Part shown: positions 22,734 through 32,624 of the stretch, one piece after another | Position numbering within the stretch: position 1 is the stretch's first letter | How the letters are laid out: each line of letters starts with the position of its first letter | Assembly (NCBI GenBank): GCA_021397845.1 | Contig: CM038044.1 | Coordinates: forward strand, 102,236,942 to 102,300,941 | Source: Areca catechu | Taxonomy: Eukaryota > Streptophyta > Magnoliopsida > Arecales > Arecaceae | Direction: 5' to 3' | Length of the DNA: 64,000 bases | Notes under the pieces: generated by a model | Told to the model about the DNA's origin: nothing | The model's input: only the letters and a program-made list of their open reading frames with translations | The model's database searches: none | Translations under genes and position numbers: made by a program

Positions 22734-24086
22734 TTGTCATGGCTAACCACCGCCGCGGTCGGTACTTCTGACCGGACCTTCGTGGAACATTTGCAGCACC
22801 CGAGCATTGCCAAAGAGCCGACGGAAATCCACCAGGTTGAGCAAGAGGCCTCGTGGATGGACCTGATCCATGCATTTCTGATGCAAGGAACCCTTCCGGA
22901 TGACCCAGCGAAGGCCAGGCGTGTCCGCTCAACGGCCTCTAAATACATCATTCTCAACAGGGCCCTCTATAAGCATTCATTCTCGCAACCATTGTTGAAA
23001 TGCTTGGGGCCAGTCGATGCGGACTACGCGCTCTGGGAGGTGCACAAAGGCATCTGTGGCGATCATCTAGGAGGGAGGTCCCTAGCCTACAAAATCATCC
23101 GGCAGGGGTATTACTGGCCTACAATCCAGAAGGATGCCTTGGACTTCGTACGAAAGTGCGATGCATGCCAGAGGTACTCCGACATCCAAAGGAGGCCCGC
23201 TAGTCAGTTGATCCCACTCACAGCACCTTGGCCATTTGCACAGTGGGGCATGGACATCTTAGGACCTTTTTATCCAGCCTCCGGTCAGCGAAAGTTCCTC
23301 CTTATGGCCATTGATTACTTCACTAAGTTGGTGGAGGCGGAAGCATTGGCGTAGATAACCGAGGCTAAAGTGGAAAACTTTGTCCGGAACTACATTATCT
23401 TCTGGTTCGGCATTCCGAAGACAATCATTATCGACAACAGGAGGCAGTTTGACAACTCTCAGTTTCGAGGTTTCTATCAACAGTACCACATCGTCCATCG
23501 GCTTACTTCAGTCGCTCACCCTCAGTCCAATGGAGAGGCTAAGGTCACTAACAGGACAATCCTGCATGGGTTAAAGACCCGACTGAATGATGCCAAGGGG
23601 CTTTGGGCAGAAGAGCTTCATTCGGTGCTTTGGGCATATCGGATGACCGTCCGGTCGCCAACGGGGGAAACCTCGTTCAACCTAACCTATGGGAGCGAGG
23701 CGGTTATCCCTGTAGAAGTCTCTCTACAATCCCTGTAGATTGACCGACTCGCTGAGCTGGCCAACTCGGAGCAACGGAGGGCTAACCTTGATCTACTAGA
23801 TGAAACCCGACTCCAGGCGAGTATGAAGATGGCGACTTATCATCAAAAGATGGCCAGATATTACAACTCATGGGTTAAGATGCGCACCTTCCAAGTCGGA
23901 GATCTGGTCCTGTGGAAGATGGAGGTCTCGAAGCCAACCGAATAGGGAAAGCTCTCCCCCAATTGGGAAGGCCCCTATCGGGTCACTGAAGTAATTCGAG
24001 CTGGAACCTACCGACTCGTACACTTGGTTAGGCAGTAGATAGCGCGCCCATAGAATGTAGACAACCTTCGCAAGTATTATCAATAA
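22734..24086 (+). pseudogene. Integrase (D), catalytic Glu replaced
   Basis: The zinc-binding domain is present (HKGICGDHLGGRSLAYKI, CDACQRY), followed by the core with WGMDILGPF (first Asp), TIIIDNRRQF (second Asp) and PQSNGEAKVTNRTIL. In gypsy integrases the last motif is NGQxE. Here the catalytic Glu position is Lys (AAG at 23541-23543), so strand transfer should be lost. The C-terminal domain runs to a stop at 24084-24086 (VGDLVLWKME, NWEGPYRVTEV), without chromodomain. In-frame TAG codons occur at 23352-23354, 23736-23738, near 23943, and twice near 24037-24053. Confidence 0.88.
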
Positions 24087-24110
24087 AATCTACAACTTCT
24101 TCAACACCTT

Positions 24111-24505
24111 CCAGCCCACTCCGAAAGTCCAACCCCGGTGGTAGAGGCTCTAGGGCAGCCCACTCTGAAAGTCCGATCCCGGTCGGCAGAGGCTCTAGGG
24201 CAGCCCACTCCAAAAGTCTGACCCTGGTCGGCATAGGCTCTAGGGCAGCCCACTCCAAAAGTTCGACCCCGGTCAGTAGAGGCTCTAGGCAGCCCACTCC
24301 GAAAATCTGACCTCGGTCGGCAGAGGCTCTAGGGCAGCCCACTCTGAAAGTACGACCCCTGTCGGTAGAGGCTCGAGGACAGCCCACTCCGAAAGTCTGA
24401 CCTCGATCGGTAGAGGCTCTAGGGTAGCCCACTCTGAAAGTCTGACCCCGGTCAGCAGAGGCTCTAGGGCAGCCCACTTTGAAAGTTCGACACCTGTTGG
24501 CAACC
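24111..24505. repeat. 45-bp tandem repeat, about nine copies, 3' of pol in D
   Basis: The word CAGCCCACTC recurs at about 24111, 24156, 24201, 24246, 24290, 24335, 24380, 24425 and 24470. The unit reads roughly CAGCCCACTCCGAAAGTCTG followed by ACCCCGGTCGGCAGAGGCTCTAGGG. Because 45 is a multiple of three, long repetitive frames appear on the minus strand (24028-24605), which I do not count as genes. Arrays in the 3' untranslated region are known from Tat elements. Confidence 0.9.
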
Positions 24506-24897
24506 ATCCTGAGATAACCCCTATGGAATCGCAGGGAGGATAGGCCACAACATGGGCTGACTCGCGGACAGGGATCGGAAGCAGGCGTTCAAATGCCTGA
24601 CTCAAATTAAGCTATCATTCTCAACTACCCTACCGGCCTCTGGCCCGGGTGGGCCGACCGAGGGTACTTAGGAAAATTTTGGAAGAAAAATACTCGTTTC
24701 ATGCCCATCGGCCGTTTCGAAGTATCTCGTGGCCCTGCGATACCATGGAGCTGACCGGGGATACTTAGAAAAATTTTGGAGGAAAGATGCTGGTTTTACG
24801 CCCACATACATTAGAAGAATTTCAAAAAAAAGACTTTTTCATTCATTCCAAAAGAAGACATTTACAAAAGAAGGTGGGTCGGACCTTTACAAACCCC
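24506..24897. other. Spacer between tandem repeat and antisense gene in D
   Basis: A diverged duplication is visible: GGGTACTTAGGAAAATTTTGG near 24663 and GGATACTTAGAAAAATTTTGG near 24760. Nothing else is recognisable. It would form the 3' flank of both the sense pol gene and the antisense gene. Confidence 0.5.
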
Positions 24898-25644
24898 TTA
24901 GGTCCGACCCACAGGAGATGCGTCAGGGGCCACAACATCGGCCCCATCAGCTACAACAGAGGGACCGGATGGAACTGCAACGGCCGGAGGTTCCTCTAGG
25001 GAGGCCACCACTTCCATGTCGGCTGGCACTGGAGCTTTAACCCTGGCCGCTCCTGCCTCACCTTCTGTTGGAGGCCCCGCCTGGGTCTCCTCTCCCTCGG
25101 TCGGGTCCTGCAGCTCGACGCCCGACAGGTCCAGCCCTGGGAAGAGCGAGCCCACCTTCTTCAGGGCGTCGTCATAGCCTTCCCTGTAGAAGTCCGCCAC
25201 CGCCTCCTCCACATCCTTGGTGAAGCCACCGGAGGCTTTGTATGCCGCCACAGCTCCCTGTACTTGTCTCGCGGCCAGCTCTTTGGTCTCCTCGAGCTGG
25301 ATCACCAACCATGCCGTGACCGCCCGTTCGGCCTCGGCCCTTTGGTCGGCCTCCGTCGACCGCTTCTCTTCCTCACCCAGCCGACAGGTGAGGGAGTCAA
25401 CTTTCACCTTCCTCTTCTTTAACCTAGCCTCGCGGTCGGCTAGCCGGCTCTCGGCCTCTTTCAAAGTCGTCTTCGCTGACTCAGCCTCTGCTTGGACTAC
25501 CGCCAGGTTTTCTTCGAACAATTTCAGGGACACCGTTGCGGTCTCCTGGGCCGCCTCTAGCTCCTGGACCCTCTTCGTGGAGGTCTTGGCGGCATGCACC
25601 ACTCGGCAGATGCTGTCATCCATGAGGAAGATATCGTGGAGGAG

Positions 25645-25723
25645 CTGCGAGTGTACGACCAGGTTAGTATCATGCTTGAAGGAAGAAAAACAAGGAAGTA
25701 AGGAGACAAGTTGGAGTCCTTAC
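25645..25723 (-). other. Intron 2 of the antisense gene in D
   Basis: The donor is ATGAGG/GTAAGG and the acceptor ACTCGCAG/CTCC. A perfect TACTAAC branch-point word lies about 20-25 bases upstream of the acceptor. Splicing joins two phase-0 ends (..RDFMR + LLHDIF..). A nearer AG at 25675 would give only 49 bp and would remove the branch point, so I prefer this acceptor. Confidence 0.65.
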
Positions 25724-26235
25724 CCTCATGAAGTCGCGGTAGGACTCCACGATCACGTCGATCAGATTTCTCTGGATCGACATCTCCCAGTCGATGTCCG
25801 TCATGGCTTTTCTCAGCAAGCTCCGTGCCCTCCGGGGATGATCGAGTGTGCGACAGTGCTAGAACTCCTCCTCGCGGATCTCTTCATCCGACTGCTCAGC
25901 TTTGCTGTCAGCTGGCCCCTTGCCCTTGTCAGCCGAAGGGGCTACCTCCTCTGGACCGACGGGCATAGGGGTTAACGCCGCTGCCATGTCGGATGTCCCC
26001 GGTCGCTCCTATTCCGGTCGGATAGCTGATGCTCCCGCTGCCTTCCTTGCCATGCGCTCGATGAGGGGGATCCCATCCTCATCCGACTCGACCTCGATAA
26101 TGGGGACGGGTCGCTCTTCCTCCCGCCTCTTCTTCTATCGTTCGGTGGCTGGCGAGGGGGCTACTTCTCGGGTGGCCCGCTTTTGCACCTCCCGTCGGAT
26201 GACTTTGGACTTGTCAATTCGCTGCATCCTTCCTC

Positions 26236-26312
26236 CTGTCACCAAAAATTTGGAGTTAGTGAGGGAAAAGAAAAAGAGCTAAAGGATCTACAAGAGAGGG
26301 GTCGGCCCTTAC
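26236..26312 (-). other. Intron 1 of the antisense gene in D
   Basis: The donor is CTAG/GTAAGG and the acceptor TGACAG/GAGG, with CACTAAC some 25 bases before the acceptor. The upstream exon ends after the first base of a codon and the downstream exon supplies the other two, so the frame V-L-G-G-R-M-Q is restored. The length of 77 bp is normal for a short plant intron. Confidence 0.7.
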
Positions 26313-26933
26313 CTAGAACTCCTTGGGGGCTAATCTCCTCCTGGTGAAGGGTTCCCTCCCCCAACAGCTCGAACGCTGCCACCGGGCCGGCTCTACTGAT
26401 CTCATTGAATGTGCCCTGATCGGCTGCCAAAATCGACCTCCCCTCATGGACTCTCGCCTGTGGCTCTCTCCATAATGGCTCAAACCCCCAAGGCTTGAGA
26501 CTGTTGACAAAGAAAAAATGAGCTTTCCACCCGTGGACAGCCGACAGGAGGCACTTCAAGATTTTTCGGCCTTGGCACGGGATGAATAAAACCCATTCCC
26601 GGCTCCTAAAGTCCCTATTCAGGTAGAAGAAGTTATTGAAGAGGGATAGACTGGGATCAGACCTAGCCCTGTGGCACAATATGATGAAAAAGCAGATCGC
26701 CCGTTTGCTGTTCGGGGTCAGCTGCACCGAGGTTACCCTATAAAAGTTAAAGATCTTTATGAATAGAGGGGCAGAGGAAACCTAAGGCCGGCCTTAAGGT
26801 GAGACTCATACATTGGGAGGGTCCCTGGTCCTAATAGGTTGTTCGCCCTCCCCTCTCGGCTCGAGAGTGTAAGATGCAGGGTGGAGGGGATGCCATACAC
26901 CGCCCTGAGATTTCCGACTCATTCCTGGGTCAT

Positions 26934-27414
26934 GGTTGAGGGTATTTCGCTTGGCCCTGGGTCCCTAGGCCTATGGATCGGACCCCTACTACCAAATGCC
27001 ATTGGGGGCTAAGAGGGGAAGAAGGAAGACTGGGACTAACCTGGGGCTGGACTCTTAGTAGCCGGGTTTCACGGAAGAAGGAAGAGAAGGCTCTATCTCA
27101 TGAAGCACAGGCACAGCAAGAAAAACCTCCCCGCTCCGCTTCCTCCTCCTTTTATAGGCATCCGTGGTAAGGGGGGAAGGAAGAAGGGGAGGCGACTACC
27201 CGTCTCGGGCGCACCCCAGCCATCCCGTCAGGAGCTGCAATCGCCCATATTTCGGGGTTCGAAGCATCCGAAACATCCCTTCTCGCAGATGGTGATCCGC
27301 GTGCGCGCTGGATCAGCGGTGCAGGGCTAGCCTGGGGGGCGATGCCGACCGACCAGATATTGCCACATAGAGCGGTGCTCCACTCCACCTCGGATCGATG
27401 CTGGACAGCCTGGC
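26934..27414 (-). other. 5' flank of the antisense gene in D, ending at the insertion of A
   Basis: This holds the candidate antisense promoter and untranslated leader. A CCCAG/GTTAG word near 27040 could be a donor of a leader intron. At 27410-27414 lies CTGGC, the target duplication of A, and D continues at 52061. Confidence 0.5.
27148..27156 (-). promoter_or_regulatory. TATA box upstream of the antisense gene in D
   Basis: The minus strand reads GCCTATAAAAGGAGG about 215 bases upstream of the antisense ATG. It is as good a match as the TATA box of the LTR itself and would give a 5' leader of about 190 bases. It points to independent antisense transcription. Confidence 0.6.
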
Positions 27415-28038
27415 TGGTGGGGACACCAGATTCAGAAAGAAGCTTCAACTAATACCAAGTTCTTTATGGATTGAGACTAGGAACTCAAGTCTCGTATGAG
27501 TCCTGTATGTTTATTGAGTCCTGTTTTATTTTCTTTTGGGGTTTTAAAGTTCAATTAGAGTCAATTAGGCTTTATACTGAGTCAAGTTCAAGAGCTACTT
27601 GAAATTGGGCCAGACCAGCTTTACTTAGAGCGCCACATCATCATGAACCACCTATGCCAACTCATCACCAAAGAATGCCACATCACCTTTTTGTCAAGTC
27701 ATCTCCAAGGGGTGCCATGGAGAAGGATGCGCCATGTCACCATGCCATTTCACCTTGCCACATCATTGGATTTGGAAACCACCTCGTCATGCCAACTCAC
27801 TTTGCCAAGTCATCACCAAGTGGTGCCACATCAAAACAACTTCAAAGTGGGGACCTCACCATGCCAACTCACCTTGCCAAATAATCACCAAGAGGCGCCA
27901 ACTTCAAGTGGGGACCAAGGATTCAAATCCTCCACATTCAATGTAACCCTCCACCAAATCCTCCACATTCCATGTAACCCTCCACCAAATCCTCCATATT
28001 TCATGTAACCCCCCCCTAATATTTCTCCATGATATGGG
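27415..28038 (+). repeat. 5' LTR of A, first part (before Cop)
   Basis: It starts TGGTGGGGACACCAGATTCAG and matches 50740-51360. It ends with ATGGG (28034-28038), the target duplication of Cop. It is rich in CATCACCAA and ATGCCAACTCAC words. Confidence 0.9.
27924..28015. repeat. 33-bp minisatellite in the LTR of A
   Basis: Three copies of a unit containing AATCCTCCACATTCCATGTA and then ACCCTCCACCA stand in tandem. The same array is present in the 3' LTR at about 51248-51338, so it predates the insertion of A. Confidence 0.8.
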
Positions 28039-30476
28039 TGAAAAGGAAAAATGGAACGTTTGCAGGTGCCTACTCTAAGCATGCAACATCAGGGAGCAGG
28101 TAAGTATATTAAAACGATTTTAAAATTGCATAGCGAAAATATGCGCCAACCAGGATCTAACGCAATCAGGAAGCATGTAAAGACTAAAAACATGTTGTAA
28201 CATGGGCATGTAATATTTATAAAATATTATAAATGCATAGATCTGCACATGCATGAATGTAAAATACAAAAACCATACCTTATTCCTGCTGGGAATAAAT
28301 CTGGTATAAGCCTGGAATAGCAGGGATAACAGGAATAAAATTATTCCTGTTGTCTTCACTAACAGCACGTTGAAAAATTCTGTTCTTTCCACCAAATATG
28401 CTGCAGAACAGAGGAAAAATTGCAACGTTTGATCTTTCTTCCAACTCCAAAATGTAGGGAACAAGATGGTTGATCTTCCTTTCAAAGTTGAGAAGATGAT
28501 CCAATAGGTTTGATCCCCTCCTTGTCACCCAAAATCTGCACCAGAATTTGCAGCAACCTGAAAAAAAACTTCAACCAAAACAAAGCAGAAAATGAACAGC
28601 TGCAAGGAGGTCGATCCGGCTTCCAAGTGTTCGGTTGAACACTCTCAAGAGGGGGAACATGCCGGGGGCTAGCTCTGATCCGTCTCTCGGTCGATGCTAG
28701 TCGCCGGAAGACACGAAACCGTGGGAAGGAAGAACAGAAAATTCAGAACCTGTTTTTCAGCAAAACAGAGTTCTGAATTCCTCCTGATTTGAGCACAAGA
28801 ACAGGGATTTATGGATTGATTTTTCTTCCTTCTATTCACCGAAACAAAGCCCTCAAGATCACGTGTGGAAAGAGAAGGAATATCAGAAGTATGAACTCTC
28901 TCAGCCCCTTTTAAATTCTCACACGATGACCCTCTTCAAAACTATCCTGAACAGGGGACTGCAGGTTTTTTAAAAGAGAGCAGCAGCCAGCGGAGAAAAT
29001 AAACAACGGAGAGGGAGGGAGTTCATAAGACATCGGTGGAATAATCACCCTTAAACCAGCCATTAGGAGTAATTAAAATGGGGTTAATAGGTTAATGGGT
29101 GGAGGGGAGATGAAGAGGCGCTGAATGGTTTCCACGGCATGGAAAACGCCCAGCGAAAAACAACGTGTAAACCATTCAAACGAAGAATAACCGGTCCAAA
29201 TGAAGGGTTTAATCCAATTAAAACCTATGGTTCAAAAGAAAAACCGGTTAAATTGATTTTGGGTTCAAATCAATTAAACCCAAAGGAAATTTGGGTTCAA
29301 ACAAATCCCAAAAAATCGGTTTAAATCAATTTGAACGGTCCAAGCCCAATAAATTTAAATTCAATTGGTTCACAAGCAATTGAAGGCTAGAAACAGCTCC
29401 GAATCAGTTCAAAATTGATTCAGGAAAATCCTGGCGCAAGCCTGGTCAGCCCGGAACAATTTTCAGCTGACCCAAACAAGGGCAAGACCGGGAAAAAAAG
29501 TGCTCAAATAATTACCGTATCCATAAAACCGAAGCGATTCCCAATCGTACTCGGTATCCGGATCATAGAGTTATCCTTTGTGGTGTGTGACCTCATAGGT
29601 TCGAACCTAAACGGTAGTACTGGAATGATTCTAGTACCAGCACAGGAAACCATCTAGCAATGGGTCCCGGCATCCGGATAGGTCGAAGATGCGGGAGCAT
29701 ACTATCGAATCTCTGGCATATGGTTACTGTATAATTCATCCCTTTGACTTCTAATGCTCAGGACGACTGATATTGGGCTGCCAACCCAGACTGAGTCAGT
29801 CGACAACGTGTCTTAATCTTGCAAGCCCAGTGACTCTTCACTAGGGCTACCCCGGCCGAGGATTTGCTAAATTGAGATACAATGAGACATTCAATCCAAA
29901 CTGTTTGGACGGGTCAATTCCATCTTGGTCCATCACTGCTTCACAAGTACTTGCCTGTACCCAGAAACCTTCCATCACCGGATTAAAAATCCGGGTAGTC
30001 CGACACCAAAGCACAGGGAGTTGCTTGCAAGCAACCGAGATGACCTTAGGTCAGAGGGACACATATACCCATATCCAATCGTGAGTATCCCTTTGGCAGA
30101 AAGGGGTTTCACGGAGTCACGTTCAATGAAATATCATATATTCCATTTGCAGGTCACATCAGTGTCACCACACTCATTTGGTCAAGAGGACAACCAAATG
30201 ATGTGAACTGTAACAACCTATATTTGATATATTGCCGTCCAGTACAATATATCCTTTGGCTATGAACAAGGTTTTAAGGACCAGTCGATACATCCTCTCT
30301 GTATCGAAGTCAGTGTAGCCCTAAGGACTTCATCACAAGGAAAGAGTTCATTTATAGAGAAATTCAATATGTGATGAGCTGCCAAATAATAATTTTATTA
30401 ATTCATAAAATGAATACAGTGCTGAGCACAACCGCCTACAACCCAGGCGATTGGCTTTGGGACACATTTCCCAACA
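28039..30476 (-). repeat. 3' LTR of Cop (2438 bp)
   Basis: On the plus strand it runs from TGAAAAGGAAAAATGG to GACACATTTCCCAACA, followed by the polypurine tract complement (CACCCACTTGTAC). It matches 35979-38414 with scattered substitutions. Frames inside are chance frames duplicated in the other LTR. Confidence 0.92.
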
Positions 30477-30489
30477 ACACCCACTTGTA

Positions 30490-31394
30490 CTAAAGCCAAT
30501 TAGAAGAGTATCTTATACCCATTTCCCATTTACAAAAATCGAACTCTTTGATTCCAAGGACTTTAGTGAAGGGGTCGGCCAGATTTTCTTTTCCATCGAT
30601 CTTCAGAAGATTGATATCGCCTCGCTCCACGATTTCTCGTACGAGGTGGTAGCGTCGCAAAATGTGCTTAGTGCGGTGATGAGCTTTCGGCTCCTTAGCT
30701 TGAGCAATGGCTCCAGTGCTGTCACAGTACACCGGAACAGGACCATCTAGGGAAGGTGCCACCCCTAGCTCTCGAAGGAACTTCCGCAACCACACAGCTT
30801 CCTTTGCTGCATCTGATGCTGCAATATATTCTGCTTCGCATACCGAGTCTGCAACAGTTGCCTGCTTGGAACTTTTCCAGCAAATCGCTCCTCCATTTAG
30901 GATAAATACAAACCCTGACACACTCTTGCTATCATCTCTATCTGACTGGAAACTGGAGTCAGTGTACCCCACAAGTTTCAAGTCAGGTTCTCCATAAATC
31001 AGCCATTGATCTTTAGTATTTCTTAAATACTTAAGGATGGTCTTAACCACCTTCCAATGCACCTCACCTGGGTCAGACTGGTATCTACTCACTACTCCTA
31101 GTGAGTATGCCACGTCTGGTCTAGTACAAGTCATAGCATACATGATAGAGCCTACTGCAGAAGCATAAGGTACTCTACTATGTGCTCTCTTTCCTCAGGA
31201 GTTGTCGCACAATCCTTTTTGGAAAGAGTAATTCTAGAACCTATCGGAAGATAGCCTTTCTTGGAATTTTCCATGCTGAATCGTTTCAGCACGGTGTCTA
31301 TGTACGTAGACTGGGACAGTCCCAAAAGCTTCTTGGATCTATCTCTATAGATCTTCATACCTAGTATGTAAGAAGCTTCACCCAAGTCTTTCAT
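30490..31394 (-). pseudogene. RT C-terminus and RNase H (Cop), frameshifted
   Basis: The upper part (31394-31152) has MKDLGEASYILGMKIYRDRS, the copia RT thumb motif. Near 31180 one base appears to be missing compared with related elements, which shifts the frame to 31143-30490. There the RNase H reads MYAMTCTRPDVAYSLG, LKLVGYTDSSFQSD (first Asp), KQATVADSVCEAEYIAASDA (Glu), PVYCDSTGAIAQAK (Asp), HHRTKHILRRYHLVRE and NLADPFTKVL. The frame ends shortly before the polypurine tract, as usual in copia elements. Confidence 0.88.
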
Positions 31395-32624
31395 GGAGAA
31401 TTGAGATGATAACTAGACCTTTATTCCTTGTAATGCTACGACATCATTCCCGATTAAGAGAATGTCATCGACATACAATACTAGGAATACAATCACAGAA
31501 CCATTAACCCATTTATAGATGCACGGTTCTTCTCCATTCTTAACGAAGCAGTACGATTTGATACAACTATCAAAGCGTAAGTTCCAACTTCGAGATGCTT
31601 GCTTGAGTCCATAGATGGACCTCTACAACTTGCATACTTTTGATTCATCTGTGGATGTGAACCCTTTAGGTTGTATCATATACACCTCTTCTTTCAGCTT
31701 CCCATTTAGGAAAACGGTACGGACATCCATCTGCCAGATCTCGTAATCAAAATATGCTGCCAAAGCAAGCATGATCCGAATGGACTTGAGCATTGCCACA
31801 GGGGAGAATGTCTCGTCATAATCGATACCATATCGTTGACGATACCCCTTGGCAACCAGATGGGCTTTATAGGATTCTACCTTCCCATCTGCACCCCTTT
31901 TCCTCTTGAAGATCCATTTACACCCAATGGGTTTTATTTCTTCAGGCGGATCAACCAATGTCCAAACATTGTTGATTTCCATGGACTCCATTTCGGATCG
32001 CATGGCTCCAAGCCATGCCTCAGAGTTAGATCTCTGAAGTGCATCCATATAGGTGATCGGATCCTCATTGTTCTCATCGAGCTCAATGGGATCGCCGTCC
32101 CAGACCAAGAAACTGTAGTATCTGTCCGGCTGACGCGGTATTCTACCAGATCTCCTAATGGGTTCAGGGTGTGAGTCAATCACAGCCGGTTCTACGATGT
32201 CCTTAGAGTGTGCAGGTTCTTCTATTGGCTGAACTTCATCAAGTTCAATCTTAGAGGCTATAGTTCCTTCTCCAAGGAACTCCTTTTCCAAAAAGATAGC
32301 TCTAAGGGCAACGAACACTTTTTGTTCATTCTCCAAATAGAAGAAATACCCTTTGGTTTCCTTAGGATAACCAATGAATAAACACTTGTCAGACTTAGGA
32401 CCAAGTTTGTCTGCGTCTAAACGTTTTATGTAAGCCGGACAACCCCAGACCTGAAGGTGTGAGATTGAAGGTTTACGTCCATTCCACATCTCATATGGAG
32501 TGGAGACAACAGACTTACTCGGAACATTATTTAACAAGTAACAGGCTGTCTGAAGTGCATATCCCCAAAAGGATAGCGGCAGAGTTGCAAAGCCCGTCAT
32601 TGATCGAACCATGTCCAACAAGGT
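31395..32624 (-). pseudogene. Integrase C-terminal part and RT (Cop), two nonsense codons
   Basis: It begins with the last integrase-core helix (DMVRSMTGFATLPLSFWGYA) and the GKR-like segment (SDKCLFIGYPKETKGYFFYL), then enters the RT: ALQRSNSEAWLGAM, WTLVDPPEEIKPIGCKWIFK, RQRYGIDYDETFSPVAMLK and QMDVRTVFLNGKLKEEVYMI. A TAG at 31623-31625 stands where a Gln codon is expected directly before the YGLKQASRSW motif. The catalytic LYVDDILLIG lies near 31470, and a second TAG at 31413-31415 replaces a Trp codon. Both are single-base changes of the kind left by deamination of methylated C. Confidence 0.88.

Larger units (their letters stand above)
24898..26933 (-). pseudogene. Antisense gene of D: three-exon ORF, Transposase_28-like, decayed
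   Basis: On the minus strand the ATG at 26933 opens a frame with LRAVYGIPSTLHL, YESHLKAGLRFPL, a frameshift near 26764, then VTSVQLTPNSKRAICFFII, LSLFNNFFYLNR, SREWVLFIPCQGRKILK and HGWKAHFFFVNSLKPWGFEP. This is the plant domain I recall as 'putative gypsy type transposon' (Transposase_28), found in antisense ORFs of Tat elements. Introns at 26312-26236 (77 bp) and 25723-25645 (79 bp) have GT-AG ends and CTAAC branch-point words, and both keep the frame. The last exon (25644-24898) encodes a long Glu/Ala-rich coiled coil and an acidic Pro/Val-rich tail. Stops: a TGA five codons in, and three TAG codons in exon 2. The function is unknown. Confidence 0.75.

Noticed and set aside
24028..24605. 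Two long repetitive minus-strand frames (159 and 106 codons)
   Set aside because: They are produced by the 45-bp tandem repeat, whose period is a multiple of three. They overlap the end of pol and show no domain.
25675..25723. Alternative 49-bp intron in the antisense gene using the nearer AG
   Set aside because: It also keeps the frame, but it is too short for a plant intron and would end upstream of the TACTAAC branch-point word. The 79-bp version is better supported.
27643..28008. Frame of 121 codons and its relatives at 51052-51343
   Set aside because: It is located in the LTR of A in repetitive CATCACCAA-rich DNA. The 33-bp minisatellite keeps frames open by chance.
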